From the NCBI GenBank assembly GCA_028279065.1, contig JANQSY010000099.1:1-48959 (forward strand): a stretch of 48,959 bases of DNA, written 5' to 3'. The position numbers and the translations under genes were made by a program. Shown here in pieces: positions 8,807 to 17,402 of the stretch. This DNA is from Cytophagales bacterium (GTDB lineage: Bacteria; Bacteroidota; Bacteroidia; Cytophagales; CCMP332). The notes under the pieces were generated by a model. That model saw only the letters and a list, made by a program, of their open reading frames with translations, ran no database searches and was not told the origin of the DNA. Position 1 is the first letter of the stretch; each line of letters begins with the position of its first letter.

Positions 8807-11440
8807 ATGAAGAGTTTATCGACCACAATCCTATTCATCGGGTTGACATCCTACCTTTTTGCACAGGACAATGTGGGAATTGGAACAACCACCCCAAATC
8901 CAAATTCAATACTCGAACTTGTTTCTGCCGACCAGGGATTCCTTATGACAAGGCTGAATTCCGGGGATACAAGCACCATAGGTAATGCAGGTTCAAACAC
9001 TGGGATAATGTTTTATGCTCAGGATGTAGGCTTGTTCTTTTTCTTCAACGGCTCAAAATGGGAATCACTGAGTACAGGCACAAATTATTGGGGTGCATCC
9101 GGTTCAGATATTTATAACCTGAACACCGGAAACATAGGCTTTGGAACGAGCAGTCCACTGGTTGACTTCCAAATGGAGGGGGCAAACTATACCGCGAGAT
9201 TGAAGAGTACTCAATCCACTTCCCTGGCATCCACATCAATCGCGTTTGGCAGGGATAACGGTGGTGGTGGATTTACCAGGATAGGAAGTATTGAAGATCC
9301 AGGCTCGGGTGATTTCTTCAGGATAGAAACTCCATACTTTCTTCAATTCCTTGTCAATGGCGCCGAAAGGATGAGGGTAACAGGTACAGGCCAGGTTGGA
9401 ATAGGAACTTCAGGTCCAACAGCTACGCTTGATGTAGATGGCACAGTCCGATTAAGAGGCCTTGGAGGAAATGGAAATCAGATAGTGATAGTAGACAACA
9501 GTGGAAATCTGGATACCGTGAACCTTGGATCGACCATTCTTTGGGCGCAAAATGGAACGGACATCTATAACCTGAATTCAGGTGGGGTCAGCATTGGAGG
9601 TACCTCAACAGCACTTAAGCTGCAGGTGACGGAGAACCTTGCGACAACCAACCCGATCATGGCCATACAAAACCAAAATTCTCTCGGCGATGTGGGATAT
9701 GGACTTGCAAACACGGGAAATGGCGAAAGCTATGTTATGGGAATTGATGCTTCAGATGGCACCAGCTTTAAGATCTCCAATGGAGGCTTTCTCGGAGCCA
9801 ATGATAGACTTTGGATAAACTCAACCGGGAATTTTGGAATAGGAGCTAATCCTGGCACATTGTATCGGGTTTACAGTTATGTCGATCCTTCAAATACTAC
9901 CACACCATATGGATTTAGATCCAATAACAATTACTCAGGAACCTCAACAAAATTCGGGATCTACAATAATGTCACTTCCAATGGTACCGGCATAAAATAC
10001 GGAACCTACAACCTGGTGGCCCAACCCTCTGGGGAAGCTTCTGCAGCCTATGGTACTTTGAATTTCATGAATCATGATGGAACCGGTCCATCTTTCGGGC
10101 TTTATAATAACTCAACCAGCGCAACAACCACTGGTTCAGTATACGGGGTTTATAATGTTGGAGAGGATTATAACTACTTCGACGGAGCTGTTGGAGTGGG
10201 ATTTAATACCCCTGAGGCGGACCTGCACGTATATGCCGGTGCAGGGCCTAGCGGAGGAGGGGTTAGCTCACTTATTGACCTATACATTGAAAGCAACACC
10301 CAGTCTTTCCTTGAATTCAATACAGGAAGTTGGGCGGGTGTTTCCTTTAATGACGATAATCAATCGGTGCGTGCTGGATATTTGTACAACCCCACTTCAG
10401 ATTATATCCAAATAAAGACAGGAGGAGTTGATAGCCGCCTTGTAGTGGATGAAAATGGGGATGTGGGAATAGGAGGAGTCATCAACCCAGTAAACAGGCT
10501 GGACGTAGAAGGAGGGGTTGCAATCGGATCGGCATACTCAGGAACCAGTACCGCACCAACAAATGGTCTGATTGTAGAAGGAAGTTCTGGTATAGGGGTG
10601 AGCTCTTTGAATTCCGCCTACAAACTTCATGTTAACACCGGCTTTGGAGGGACCGAAAGATACGCTGGCCTTTTTCAGTCCGATTATGATGGAACCGGCA
10701 CTTCATATGGGGTTTTCTCCTGGATGACTGGAGCCGGTACGGGGACTCATTATGGGGTATATGTTTCAAATGGTTCAACAACTTCAGGCACTGAATACGG
10801 ATTATATGTTACTGGTGAGGACAGAAATTATTTTTCAGGACCAGTAGGAATTGGAACTACCTCTCCCTCGTCACAAGGTGATCTTCATGTTGCAAGTAGC
10901 AGTATAGCGATTGATGCAAGTTCTGCCCATGGGATCAGGTGGGTCACGGGGAATTCACTTGAAGCTCATATTTTCAGATGGTCGTTAAATGATAGATTGT
11001 ATTTCACAAATAATGGTCCTGGAAACACTACAGGTGTATATCTTGCGGATGGGGCCACCTGGTGGACCTCAACTTCCGACCGGAGACTTAAAGAGAACAT
11101 CGTGGAGAGCTCTTATGGATTGGAAGAGATACTGAAGCTTAACGTGAAAGAATACAATTACATCAACACCAATGGATCCGAGAAAGAGATCGGATTGATC
11201 GCCCAGGAGGTTTATGAAGTGATACCCGAAATCGTTCAAAAAGGAGATGACGGTCCATATAGAGGGAACGGGAATGCTGAGCAATCTCAGGAATTGGGGT
11301 TTTCTCCATGGGGAATTGAATACTCTGCGCTTATACCCGTTTTGGTGAAGTCAGTTCAGGAACTAGCTGCCGAAGTCGAAGATCTAAAGGTTCAAAATCA
11401 GAAATTACGATCTGAAATGGACCGAATAACCAATAAGTAG
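8807..11440 (+). CDS. Exported repeat protein with C-terminal S74 intramolecular chaperone domain
   Basis: The 877-residue protein starts with a signal peptide (about residues 1-19, ending LFAQ). The body contains about nine spaced copies of a head-type motif like VGIGTTTP, IGFGTSSP and VGIGTSGPTATLDVDG, each followed by a short beta-rich segment such as LDVEG or LHVYA. This is the pattern seen in phage tail-fibre-like and Bacteroidota surface proteins. The C-terminus is a Peptidase_S74/endosialidase chaperone domain: TSDRRLKENI, EIGLIAQEVYEVIPEIV and a final coiled coil (LKVQNQKLRSEMDRI). Such domains trimerise a beta-helical fibre and often cut themselves off at the conserved Ser-Asp. No T9SS sorting domain was seen. 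Function is probably a trimeric surface fibre; ligand unknown. An intrinsic terminator follows directly. Confidence 0.85.
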   Translation: MKSLSTTILFIGLTSYLFAQDNVGIGTTTPNPNSILELVSADQGFLMTRLNSGDTSTIGNAGSNTGIMFYAQDVGLFFFFNGSKWESLSTGTNYWGASGSDIYNLNTGNIGFGTSSPLVDFQMEGANYTARLKSTQSTSLASTSIAFGRDNGGGGFTRIGSIEDPGSGDFFRIETPYFLQFLVNGAERMRVTGTGQVGIGTSGPTATLDVDGTVRLRGLGGNGNQIVIVDNSGNLDTVNLGSTILWAQNGTDIYNLNSGGVSIGGTSTALKLQVTENLATTNPIMAIQNQNSLGDVGYGLANTGNGESYVMGIDASDGTSFKISNGGFLGANDRLWINSTGNFGIGANPGTLYRVYSYVDPSNTTTPYGFRSNNNYSGTSTKFGIYNNVTSNGTGIKYGTYNLVAQPSGEASAAYGTLNFMNHDGTGPSFGLYNNSTSATTTGSVYGVYNVGEDYNYFDGAVGVGFNTPEADLHVYAGAGPSGGGVSSLIDLYIESNTQSFLEFNTGSWAGVSFNDDNQSVRAGYLYNPTSDYIQIKTGGVDSRLVVDENGDVGIGGVINPVNRLDVEGGVAIGSAYSGTSTAPTNGLIVEGSSGIGVSSLNSAYKLHVNTGFGGTERYAGLFQSDYDGTGTSYGVFSWMTGAGTGTHYGVYVSNGSTTSGTEYGLYVTGEDRNYFSGPVGIGTTSPSSQGDLHVASSSIAIDASSAHGIRWVTGNSLEAHIFRWSLNDRLYFTNNGPGNTTGVYLADGATWWTSTSDRRLKENIVESSYGLEEILKLNVKEYNYINTNGSEKEIGLIAQEVYEVIPEIVQKGDDGPYRGNGNAEQSQELGFSPWGIEYSALIPVLVKSVQELAAEVEDLKVQNQKLRSEMDRITNK

Positions 11441-11443
11441 GGC

Positions 11444-12628
11444 TTAAATGGGTTCACATTGAGCCCATTTTTTTTTGCCCATTTCATCCGAAAAGAAGAT
11501 CAATACTTCGGAATTACCTTCCTTGATCTTTTGCTCCTTCATTACCTGGGCTTTATCAACGGGGAAATTTCTAAAAAGGACTTCAAAAGATCGTCTGTTA
11601 TCCCATTGGTCCTTCTTAAAATATCCTTTATCCAGAACACGTAATCTTCTTCCTGGAAAATCCGATCTGGGTTTTTGGGAGCTGAACAAGTGGGTATTTT
11701 GACCGATCTTTTCAAGTCCAAAGCGATCACAAGCCCAATGAAAAGCTTTCGCCTTTAACATCGAGGGGTTTGGATCATAAACATATTCTCCAAGATCTCT
11801 GTACTTTCTGATTGGGAGTTTTAAATCCGAATAGTCCAGTTCTTCTGATTGCCATTTGAAATCGGAAAACCAATCCAGAAAAACTTTTGGATCATCCTTA
11901 TTATCCCGCCTGCTGAAGAAGAAAAGAACTTCTTTGCATTCCCAGCCTATAGAGATGATTCTAACAGAGGTTGGGCTACCCAACTCTCTCATCCCGTAAT
12001 CCAGATCCAACATGGGGCTAGACTTAATAAGTACCCGCTGGGATTTGCTTAAAAGATCCGTGATTCTCCCAGAAATCAATGGCTCGGAATCCGCAAACCT
12101 AAAGACCCGGTTGCCTCCACTCCTCCGATCAGGGTCGACCAGGATCAGATCAAAGGAGTCTGCTTCCATGGTGGTAAGGAAACCCAATGAATTGCCGCTT
12201 CGGACAGTTGCTTTTGATCCTAGGGCCTTAAAATTGTGCTGGGTCACTTCGGCAAGATCATTGTCCTTTTCAACACCGATAGCTTCATTAAACGATTCTG
12301 CCAGGAAGAAAAGATCCCCACCCATTCCAGCACTCAGATCGAGAAGTTTTTGGCCTTTGAACAATTGGCCTTTCCAACGGGCACTTATCTCAGAAGATGC
12401 CTGCTCAATGGCCTTTTTGGGAGGTATTATGATTCTCTGTGCTTCCAGGCCCGGAAATTTCCTTTGGAATGGCTTTTTCCCTTCCAGCTGAGCATGGATA
12501 TAATCCCTTGACCAGGAAGCATCTGTTGGGATCTTGAGCACCGCTTCCCAAGGTTCCAGCTCTGAATTTCTTGCAAGGAACTCCCGGACTTCAGGGTCCG
12601 AATGGGTTCTTAACCAGTTCCAACCCAT
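11444..12628 (-). CDS. THUMP-like domain class I SAM-dependent methyltransferase
   Basis: This 394-residue protein carries a Rossmann methyltransferase core in its middle: motif I LLDLSAGMGGDLFFLAE with the adenosine-binding Glu in IGVEKD, and the catalytic-region motif LVDPDRRSGG. It resembles Bacteroidota proteins annotated as THUMP-like class I methyltransferases. The N-terminal 90 residues are helical and the C-terminal third would hold the THUMP-like RNA-binding part. An RNA substrate is inferred only from the domain name. The ATG at 12628 lies inside the 3' end of asd (19-base overlap), so the two genes are translationally linked. The last codons contain the terminator of the converging S74 gene, and the two stops are only 3 bases apart. 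Confidence 0.8.
   Translation of the reverse strand: MGWNWLRTHSDPEVREFLARNSELEPWEAVLKIPTDASWSRDYIHAQLEGKKPFQRKFPGLEAQRIIIPPKKAIEQASSEISARWKGQLFKGQKLLDLSAGMGGDLFFLAESFNEAIGVEKDNDLAEVTQHNFKALGSKATVRSGNSLGFLTTMEADSFDLILVDPDRRSGGNRVFRFADSEPLISGRITDLLSKSQRVLIKSSPMLDLDYGMRELGSPTSVRIISIGWECKEVLFFFSRRDNKDDPKVFLDWFSDFKWQSEELDYSDLKLPIRKYRDLGEYVYDPNPSMLKAKAFHWACDRFGLEKIGQNTHLFSSQKPRSDFPGRRLRVLDKGYFKKDQWDNRRSFEVLFRNFPVDKAQVMKEQKIKEGNSEVLIFFSDEMGKKKWAQCEPI
11446..11476 (+). terminator. Intrinsic terminator of the S74 gene
   Basis: A 10-bp stem (AAATGGGTTC pairing with GAGCCCATTT, one G-T wobble) with loop ACATT is followed by a run of nine T ending at 11476. It begins 5 bases after the S74 stop and lies within the 3' coding end of the converging methyltransferase gene. 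Confidence 0.88.
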
Positions 12629-13623
12629 CGGTTATCATAGATCAGCTTGGCGATCTGAAGCGCATTGGTTGCCGCACCTTTCCTTAGATTATCGGATACG
12701 ATCCATAGGTTTAAGCCATTGGGGATGCTTTCATCCCTCCTTATCCTCCCAACAAAAACCTCATCTTTTCCTTCGGAATCCAAGGGCATGGGATAGATCT
12801 CATTTTGAGGATCATCCTGGACACTGACCCCGGAGGTGCCCTCCAAAAGCCTTTTTATATCCTCAATTTCAAATTTCTTTTTCAACTCGACATTCACCGA
12901 TTCGGAGTGGCCGGTCTTAACAGGTACCCGAACGCAGGTGGTCGTGATCTTTAGCCGTGGTAAAGCGAGCAACTTCCTTGACTCCTCCACTATCTTCCAT
13001 TCCTCCTTGGTATAGCCGTTGTCCAGGAATACATCTATGTGAGGAACAAGATTTTTGTCGATGACCTGATTCAGCGGCTTTCTGCCACGATAGGGTTCCC
13101 CATTTCTTTCTTTTTCCATTTGGTTTACGGCATCTTTACCTGCACCTGATACCGATTGGTACGTGGAAACGATCACTCTCTCCATGTCATAATTCTTTTC
13201 CAGTACATCCAGAACCAGGGCCAATTGGATGGTTGAGCAATTTGGATTGGCTATCAGTCTTTTTTCAGAACTGAGTATTCCCCCATTGACTTCTGGGACG
13301 ATCAAGGGAACCTCGGGATCCATTCTCCAGGCACTGGAGTTGTCAATGACATAAGAACCTGCTGAGGAGAACTTGGCAGCATATTCACGGGAAATGGTGG
13401 CCCCGGCTGAAAAAAGAGTTATGTCTGGCCCGGACTCCAGGGCCTGACCGATATCCACCAAGGTTAAAACCCCAAACTTTGAATCAAGATTTGATCCAAC
13501 CGATCTTTCAGAAGCTGCGGCTATGAGCTCCACATCACTTCCGAAATAATCCCCGATCAATTCGATCATTAGTTGACCTACATTCCCGGTAGCTCCTACA
13601 ACCGCGATTTTCAGCTTTGACAT
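12610..13623 (-). CDS. asd: Aspartate-semialdehyde dehydrogenase
   Basis: The enzyme reduces aspartyl phosphate to aspartate semialdehyde with NADPH, the branch point to lysine/diaminopimelate, threonine and methionine. The 337-residue sequence has the NADP-binding loop VVGATGNVGQ at the N-terminus, the catalytic Cys129 in NPNCSTIQ and the active-site His239 in VPVKTGHSESV. Length is typical. The ATG is at 13623, only a few bases from the putative TTG start of the divergent lamin-tail gene, so the promoter must lie within that gene's 5' coding region. The 3' end overlaps the methyltransferase gene. Confidence 0.95.
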   Translation of the reverse strand: MSKLKIAVVGATGNVGQLMIELIGDYFGSDVELIAAASERSVGSNLDSKFGVLTLVDIGQALESGPDITLFSAGATISREYAAKFSSAGSYVIDNSSAWRMDPEVPLIVPEVNGGILSSEKRLIANPNCSTIQLALVLDVLEKNYDMERVIVSTYQSVSGAGKDAVNQMEKERNGEPYRGRKPLNQVIDKNLVPHIDVFLDNGYTKEEWKIVEESRKLLALPRLKITTTCVRVPVKTGHSESVNVELKKKFEIEDIKRLLEGTSGVSVQDDPQNEIYPMPLDSEGKDEVFVGRIRRDESIPNGLNLWIVSDNLRKGAATNALQIAKLIYDNRWVGTG

Positions 13624-16600
13624 CTCGCAAAAAAACTAAAGAATTAGTATATTCAGTTGTGGTCCGATGTATTAACCTAATCTTGGCGGTAACCCTGCCC
13701 TTGGCTGCTATTGGTCAAATTCTTGAAGATTTTTCAGATGGGGAGTTTCTTTCAAACCCAGGATGGTATGGTGATACATCCTTGTTCACGGTCACCCCAG
13801 ATCTCCACTTACGATCCATGGGGAACCCAATTTCTGAGACCATCTCACTGGCAACTTCTTCTTCCAGGTTAAAAAACCAAGTCTGGGAGTTTTGGGTAGA
13901 ATGTGACTTCTCTCCTAGTTCAAGCAATTTCGTCAGGATCTTCCTGGCAGCGGATACCGGTTTTGTTGATCCAAGGGGTTATTACCTGAAGTTCGGTGGA
14001 AAATCCGGAGCCGGGGATGGAATAGACCTTTATGTTTACAATGGAAGCAACGATTCCAGGTTGATCAAAGGGCGGGACAGCCTTTTTGGAAAGGATAAGA
14101 ACTTCGCCTGGATACGGGCAAAAAGAAGTTTTGAAGGCGAATGGGAGCTCGAAATCGATACAAACCGAACCGGAGGAAACTACCTTTCAATGGGAAGCGC
14201 TATCGACACTGGCTTTTCCTCGGCTCAATCATTTTTGATCCAGTTCAAACATACCAGCACCAGAAAGGACCTCTTTCAATTCGATGACCTTAAGATCAAA
14301 AATGGTTTGTTTGAGCTACTCGGGGCAAAGCAAAATAGCTTCGGCAATATCCTCGTCGAATTCAGTTCCCCTCTTTCAACGATAAACCCGATATCCAGCT
14401 CGGATATCAGTATTGGACCAGAAGGCCTTACTCCTTCCTTTATTCAGATCCATCCTTTTAAAAAAAATATTCTGATGCTGGATCTACCAATTTCCCTGGA
14501 CGAAGGCCAGCATTGGATAAGGGTTAAAAACATAAAGGATAACGAGAATAATATCATCTGGAGAGACTCGATTTCCATCTTCATATATGAAAACAAAATC
14601 AATTTTCGCGATATAACTATCAACGAGATCTTCTTTGACCCCAGTCCACAAATCGGTTTGCCCAAAGGGGAATTTGTGGAATTATTCAATTCTTCAGAAT
14701 CAACATTCCAACTTTCCCGACTATCTCTGGTTTTGGGATCAAGATCAGCATCTTTGCCCAACCTTCCCATCTTTCCTGGAGAGCATATTATTCTTTGCAA
14801 AGACGACTTTGAGGATGAATATAGATTTCTTGGCAAGACCATCGGACTTAAGGACTTTCCAACGCTGATCAACTCCGGCGGAACACTATCACTGATCCTT
14901 GATGATTCTATAGTAATTGATCGGGCAAGCTATTCATCCTCTTTTTTTTCAGATCCGGAAAGCTCCGGCGGAGGGATCTCATTAGAACAGATAGACCCAC
15001 TACAATCCTGTCCGGGAGCAGGGAATTGGGACGGATCAGTAGCACCCGAAGGGGGTACTCCGGGTTCAAGGAACTCCATTTTTAATGATCCAATCTCCCC
15101 CACTCAAAACGTTCTTTTGGTATGCAAAACCATCGGAAAAAGATTCCTTGAGCTGGAGTTTTCAGGACCAGTAGATTCCAGGTCATTATCTCCAAGAAAT
15201 TTCAGGATCCAGCCTTTCAATCAGGTAACCAGTTTTGAGATTTCAGACAGTGTGTTCTTAAATAAGGTCCTCTTAACCTTGGATCAGGAAATGGTGGAAG
15301 GGTCGATCTACTCAATGGACCTAGATTCTTTAAGGGATTGCAACGGCCAGAATATTCTGATTTCAGGATTTATGTTTGGTTATGGGGTAGACCCGGAGTT
15401 TGGAGATCTTGTCATTTCGGAATTTCTGCCTGTTCCTTCCTCCGTAAATGGCTTTCGGAATGAGTTCATCGAGCTTCATAACCCGTCCCAAAAGCTTTTG
15501 GACCTGGAGGGAGTAACAATCACAGATGGTGCAAGCCAATTGGTCCTTGAAGACAAGGTGATGTTCCCCGGTTCTTATCTCATCCTTTCAAAAGAAGAGG
15601 ATCCCTTATTCCCACCTGAGGTCAGCATGATACAGGTAAGCAATTTGCCATCACTAAATAATAGTGGAGACACCATCCTCCTTAGGTCGAAAAATGGAAA
15701 TACACTTCAATTCCTCAACTATACGCGGGAGGATTTTAGCGAGGATCTTTCAGGTAGATCTATTGAAATGATACATCCGGCAGGTGTTTGCCTTCGAAAA
15801 AATGTATGGAAGATCAACTTGGGAGACAGCTATGGAAGCCCCGGGTATCAAAATCAGAACTGGGACCCAAACTTCGAACTGCCAGAATTGAAGATCACAT
15901 ATGCATATTTCCTAGATTCCATACTCGTACTGAGGTTAAATCAATCAATTGATAGCTCCAAAAGCTCCAATTCAGTTATGGGGCTTAGCTCCAAAGATCA
16001 ATTCATTTCTCATTGGAGGATTTCACCAGGGCTTCACGATTTTCTTTATTCAGCCAACCCCATCCCCATGGAAAAACTGAGATTAGAGGGTATTGAAACT
16101 TGTTCAGGGGAAAGCTCAGGGACCAATTGGGTCCAGGTAGATCAACCTAGATCACCCGAGGGTTCAAGCCTGTTGATCAATGAGATCCTTTTCAACCCCT
16201 TTTCTACAGGCACTGATTTTATCGAAATCCATAATCCCAGTCCTTTTCCTGTTTTGATTGATGGGATTAAAATTGGGAATCGCAAGGGTGGACTAGGATC
16301 ACAAGTAGAAATCTTCCCGGTCAGGTCCCCCATCCCCTATATTTTGCCAAAAGGATACCTGGCCCTTACCGGAGATACCATGGTCTTGAAGAGTCGTTTT
16401 CCCTTCTCGCCCTCAAAAAACTTTATTCAACTATCCTCTTTTCCTTCCCTGCCCGATGATGCAGGGCACGCAATCCTGATGTGTAAAGATCAGTTGTTGG
16501 ATAGTTTGAAGTACAACAAGGAAATGCATTTTGAATTACTGGATGACCTTGAAGGGGTCAGTCTGGAAAGGATAAATCCAAACCTGCCCACCAATGACCC

Positions 16601-17006
16601 GGATAACTGGACTTCGGCTTCTTCAACAAGTGGCTTTGGTACGCCTGGAGCTCTAAATAGCCAAAGAAAGACACCGATGATGAATTCAGATCAGATCTTG
16701 ATTCATCCTCAAATTTTCTCCCCGGACGGAGATGGCTACCAGGACCTGGTGGAAATATCAATCCCCCCAACAAACAAGACTTCTTCCGTTACCATAGAAA
16801 TTTTCAATACTCAGGGAGTACCGATAAGGAGACTGGCTTCCAACTCGATCCTGGGGAACAAAAACATCTTCTACTGGGATGGTCTTAATAATAAAAATGT
16901 TAGAGTGACATTTGGAAATTATATAGTTTTGGTTTCGGTTATTGATCCAAATGGTAAACCAGCCAGATTCAAAAAAATAGTTGGTGTCGGAGGTTATATA
17001 AAGTAA
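13617..17006 (+). CDS. Large exported protein with three lamin-tail domains and a C-terminal FlgD/CHU_C-like domain
   Basis: The product (1129 residues from TTG 13617) has a signal peptide ending near LAAIGQ. A jelly-roll-like N-terminal region (DFSDGEF...) follows. Three lamin-tail (LTD) domains then start at about residues 340 (INEIFFDPSP), 595 (VISEFLPVP) and 850 (LINEILFNP); each has the EFVELFN/EFIELHN/DFIEIHN core and a closing GTPGS, GSPG or GTPGALN. The last 100 residues read IFSPDGDGYQDL then WDGLNN and GNYIVLVSV, like FlgD-Ig or type B T9SS C-terminal domains. The start is uncertain: no ATG is available, TTG 13617 overlaps asd, and GTG 13659 would also give a signal peptide. Probably a cell-surface or secreted adhesive/scaffold protein; no enzyme motif was seen. 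Two further envelope genes follow closely. Confidence 0.8.
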   Translation: MTSRKKTKELVYSVVVRCINLILAVTLPLAAIGQILEDFSDGEFLSNPGWYGDTSLFTVTPDLHLRSMGNPISETISLATSSSRLKNQVWEFWVECDFSPSSSNFVRIFLAADTGFVDPRGYYLKFGGKSGAGDGIDLYVYNGSNDSRLIKGRDSLFGKDKNFAWIRAKRSFEGEWELEIDTNRTGGNYLSMGSAIDTGFSSAQSFLIQFKHTSTRKDLFQFDDLKIKNGLFELLGAKQNSFGNILVEFSSPLSTINPISSSDISIGPEGLTPSFIQIHPFKKNILMLDLPISLDEGQHWIRVKNIKDNENNIIWRDSISIFIYENKINFRDITINEIFFDPSPQIGLPKGEFVELFNSSESTFQLSRLSLVLGSRSASLPNLPIFPGEHIILCKDDFEDEYRFLGKTIGLKDFPTLINSGGTLSLILDDSIVIDRASYSSSFFSDPESSGGGISLEQIDPLQSCPGAGNWDGSVAPEGGTPGSRNSIFNDPISPTQNVLLVCKTIGKRFLELEFSGPVDSRSLSPRNFRIQPFNQVTSFEISDSVFLNKVLLTLDQEMVEGSIYSMDLDSLRDCNGQNILISGFMFGYGVDPEFGDLVISEFLPVPSSVNGFRNEFIELHNPSQKLLDLEGVTITDGASQLVLEDKVMFPGSYLILSKEEDPLFPPEVSMIQVSNLPSLNNSGDTILLRSKNGNTLQFLNYTREDFSEDLSGRSIEMIHPAGVCLRKNVWKINLGDSYGSPGYQNQNWDPNFELPELKITYAYFLDSILVLRLNQSIDSSKSSNSVMGLSSKDQFISHWRISPGLHDFLYSANPIPMEKLRLEGIETCSGESSGTNWVQVDQPRSPEGSSLLINEILFNPFSTGTDFIEIHNPSPFPVLIDGIKIGNRKGGLGSQVEIFPVRSPIPYILPKGYLALTGDTMVLKSRFPFSPSKNFIQLSSFPSLPDDAGHAILMCKDQLLDSLKYNKEMHFELLDDLEGVSLERINPNLPTNDPDNWTSASSTSGFGTPGALNSQRKTPMMNSDQILIHPQIFSPDGDGYQDLVEISIPPTNKTSSVTIEIFNTQGVPIRRLASNSILGNKNIFYWDGLNNKNVRVTFGNYIVLVSVIDPNGKPARFKKIVGVGGYIK

Positions 17007-17024
17007 TTCCTGATTTCATTTTCA

Positions 17025-17402
17025 TTGCTAAACTGCATACGGGTTCTTGTTCCCTTAATTCTCTTTTCTTCTTGTGCCACCATTTTCGGAGGCAAGTACA
17101 ATTCCATCGTGATCGGTAAAAAGGCAGGAACCGATGCTCATTTTAGTGTTGATGGAAAGCTGATCGGAACAGGACCAGGAAAATATAAATTCAAAAAAGG
17201 GGAAATCTTACCAGGGTCGATAATTGAGGTCGAAAGCTCAAGAGGGGATCTTTTGCTGGATACAGTGGAGATGCGTGCCCATCCGGTCTACCTTGCCGGA
17301 GATTTTTTGCTTCTTGGATTGGGGTTGATCGTGGATGTACCTACCGGGAACATTTACAGACCTTACCCAAGGAAATTCTTTAAAAAAGATGAAAAGGAAT
17401 AG
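17025..17402 (+). CDS. PEGA-like small lipoprotein
   Basis: This 125-residue protein has a short hydrophobic start with a lipobox-type LFSSC (Cys17), followed by ATIFGGKYNSI. It then shows a PEGA-like beta domain (HFSVDGKLIGTGPGKYKFKKG) and a C-terminal hydrophobic segment (about 92-104) ahead of VPTGNIYRPYP. The pattern matches small Bacteroidota and proteobacterial lipoproteins with the CATIF-type start whose role is not known. The start codon is TTG at 17025; no in-frame ATG gives the lipobox. It sits 18 bases after the lamin-tail gene and overlaps the next gene by 14 bases. Confidence 0.7.
   Translation: MLNCIRVLVPLILFSSCATIFGGKYNSIVIGKKAGTDAHFSVDGKLIGTGPGKYKFKKGEILPGSIIEVESSRGDLLLDTVEMRAHPVYLAGDFLLLGLGLIVDVPTGNIYRPYPRKFFKKDEKE

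Noticed and set aside
12012-12491. Plus-strand open frame of 159 codons
   Set aside because: It is antisense to the methyltransferase gene, whose minus-strand frame carries clear motifs.
17335-17388. Upstream ATG for the PagL-like protein
   Set aside because: It would put 18 residues before a complete signal peptide and enlarge the overlap with the lipoprotein gene.
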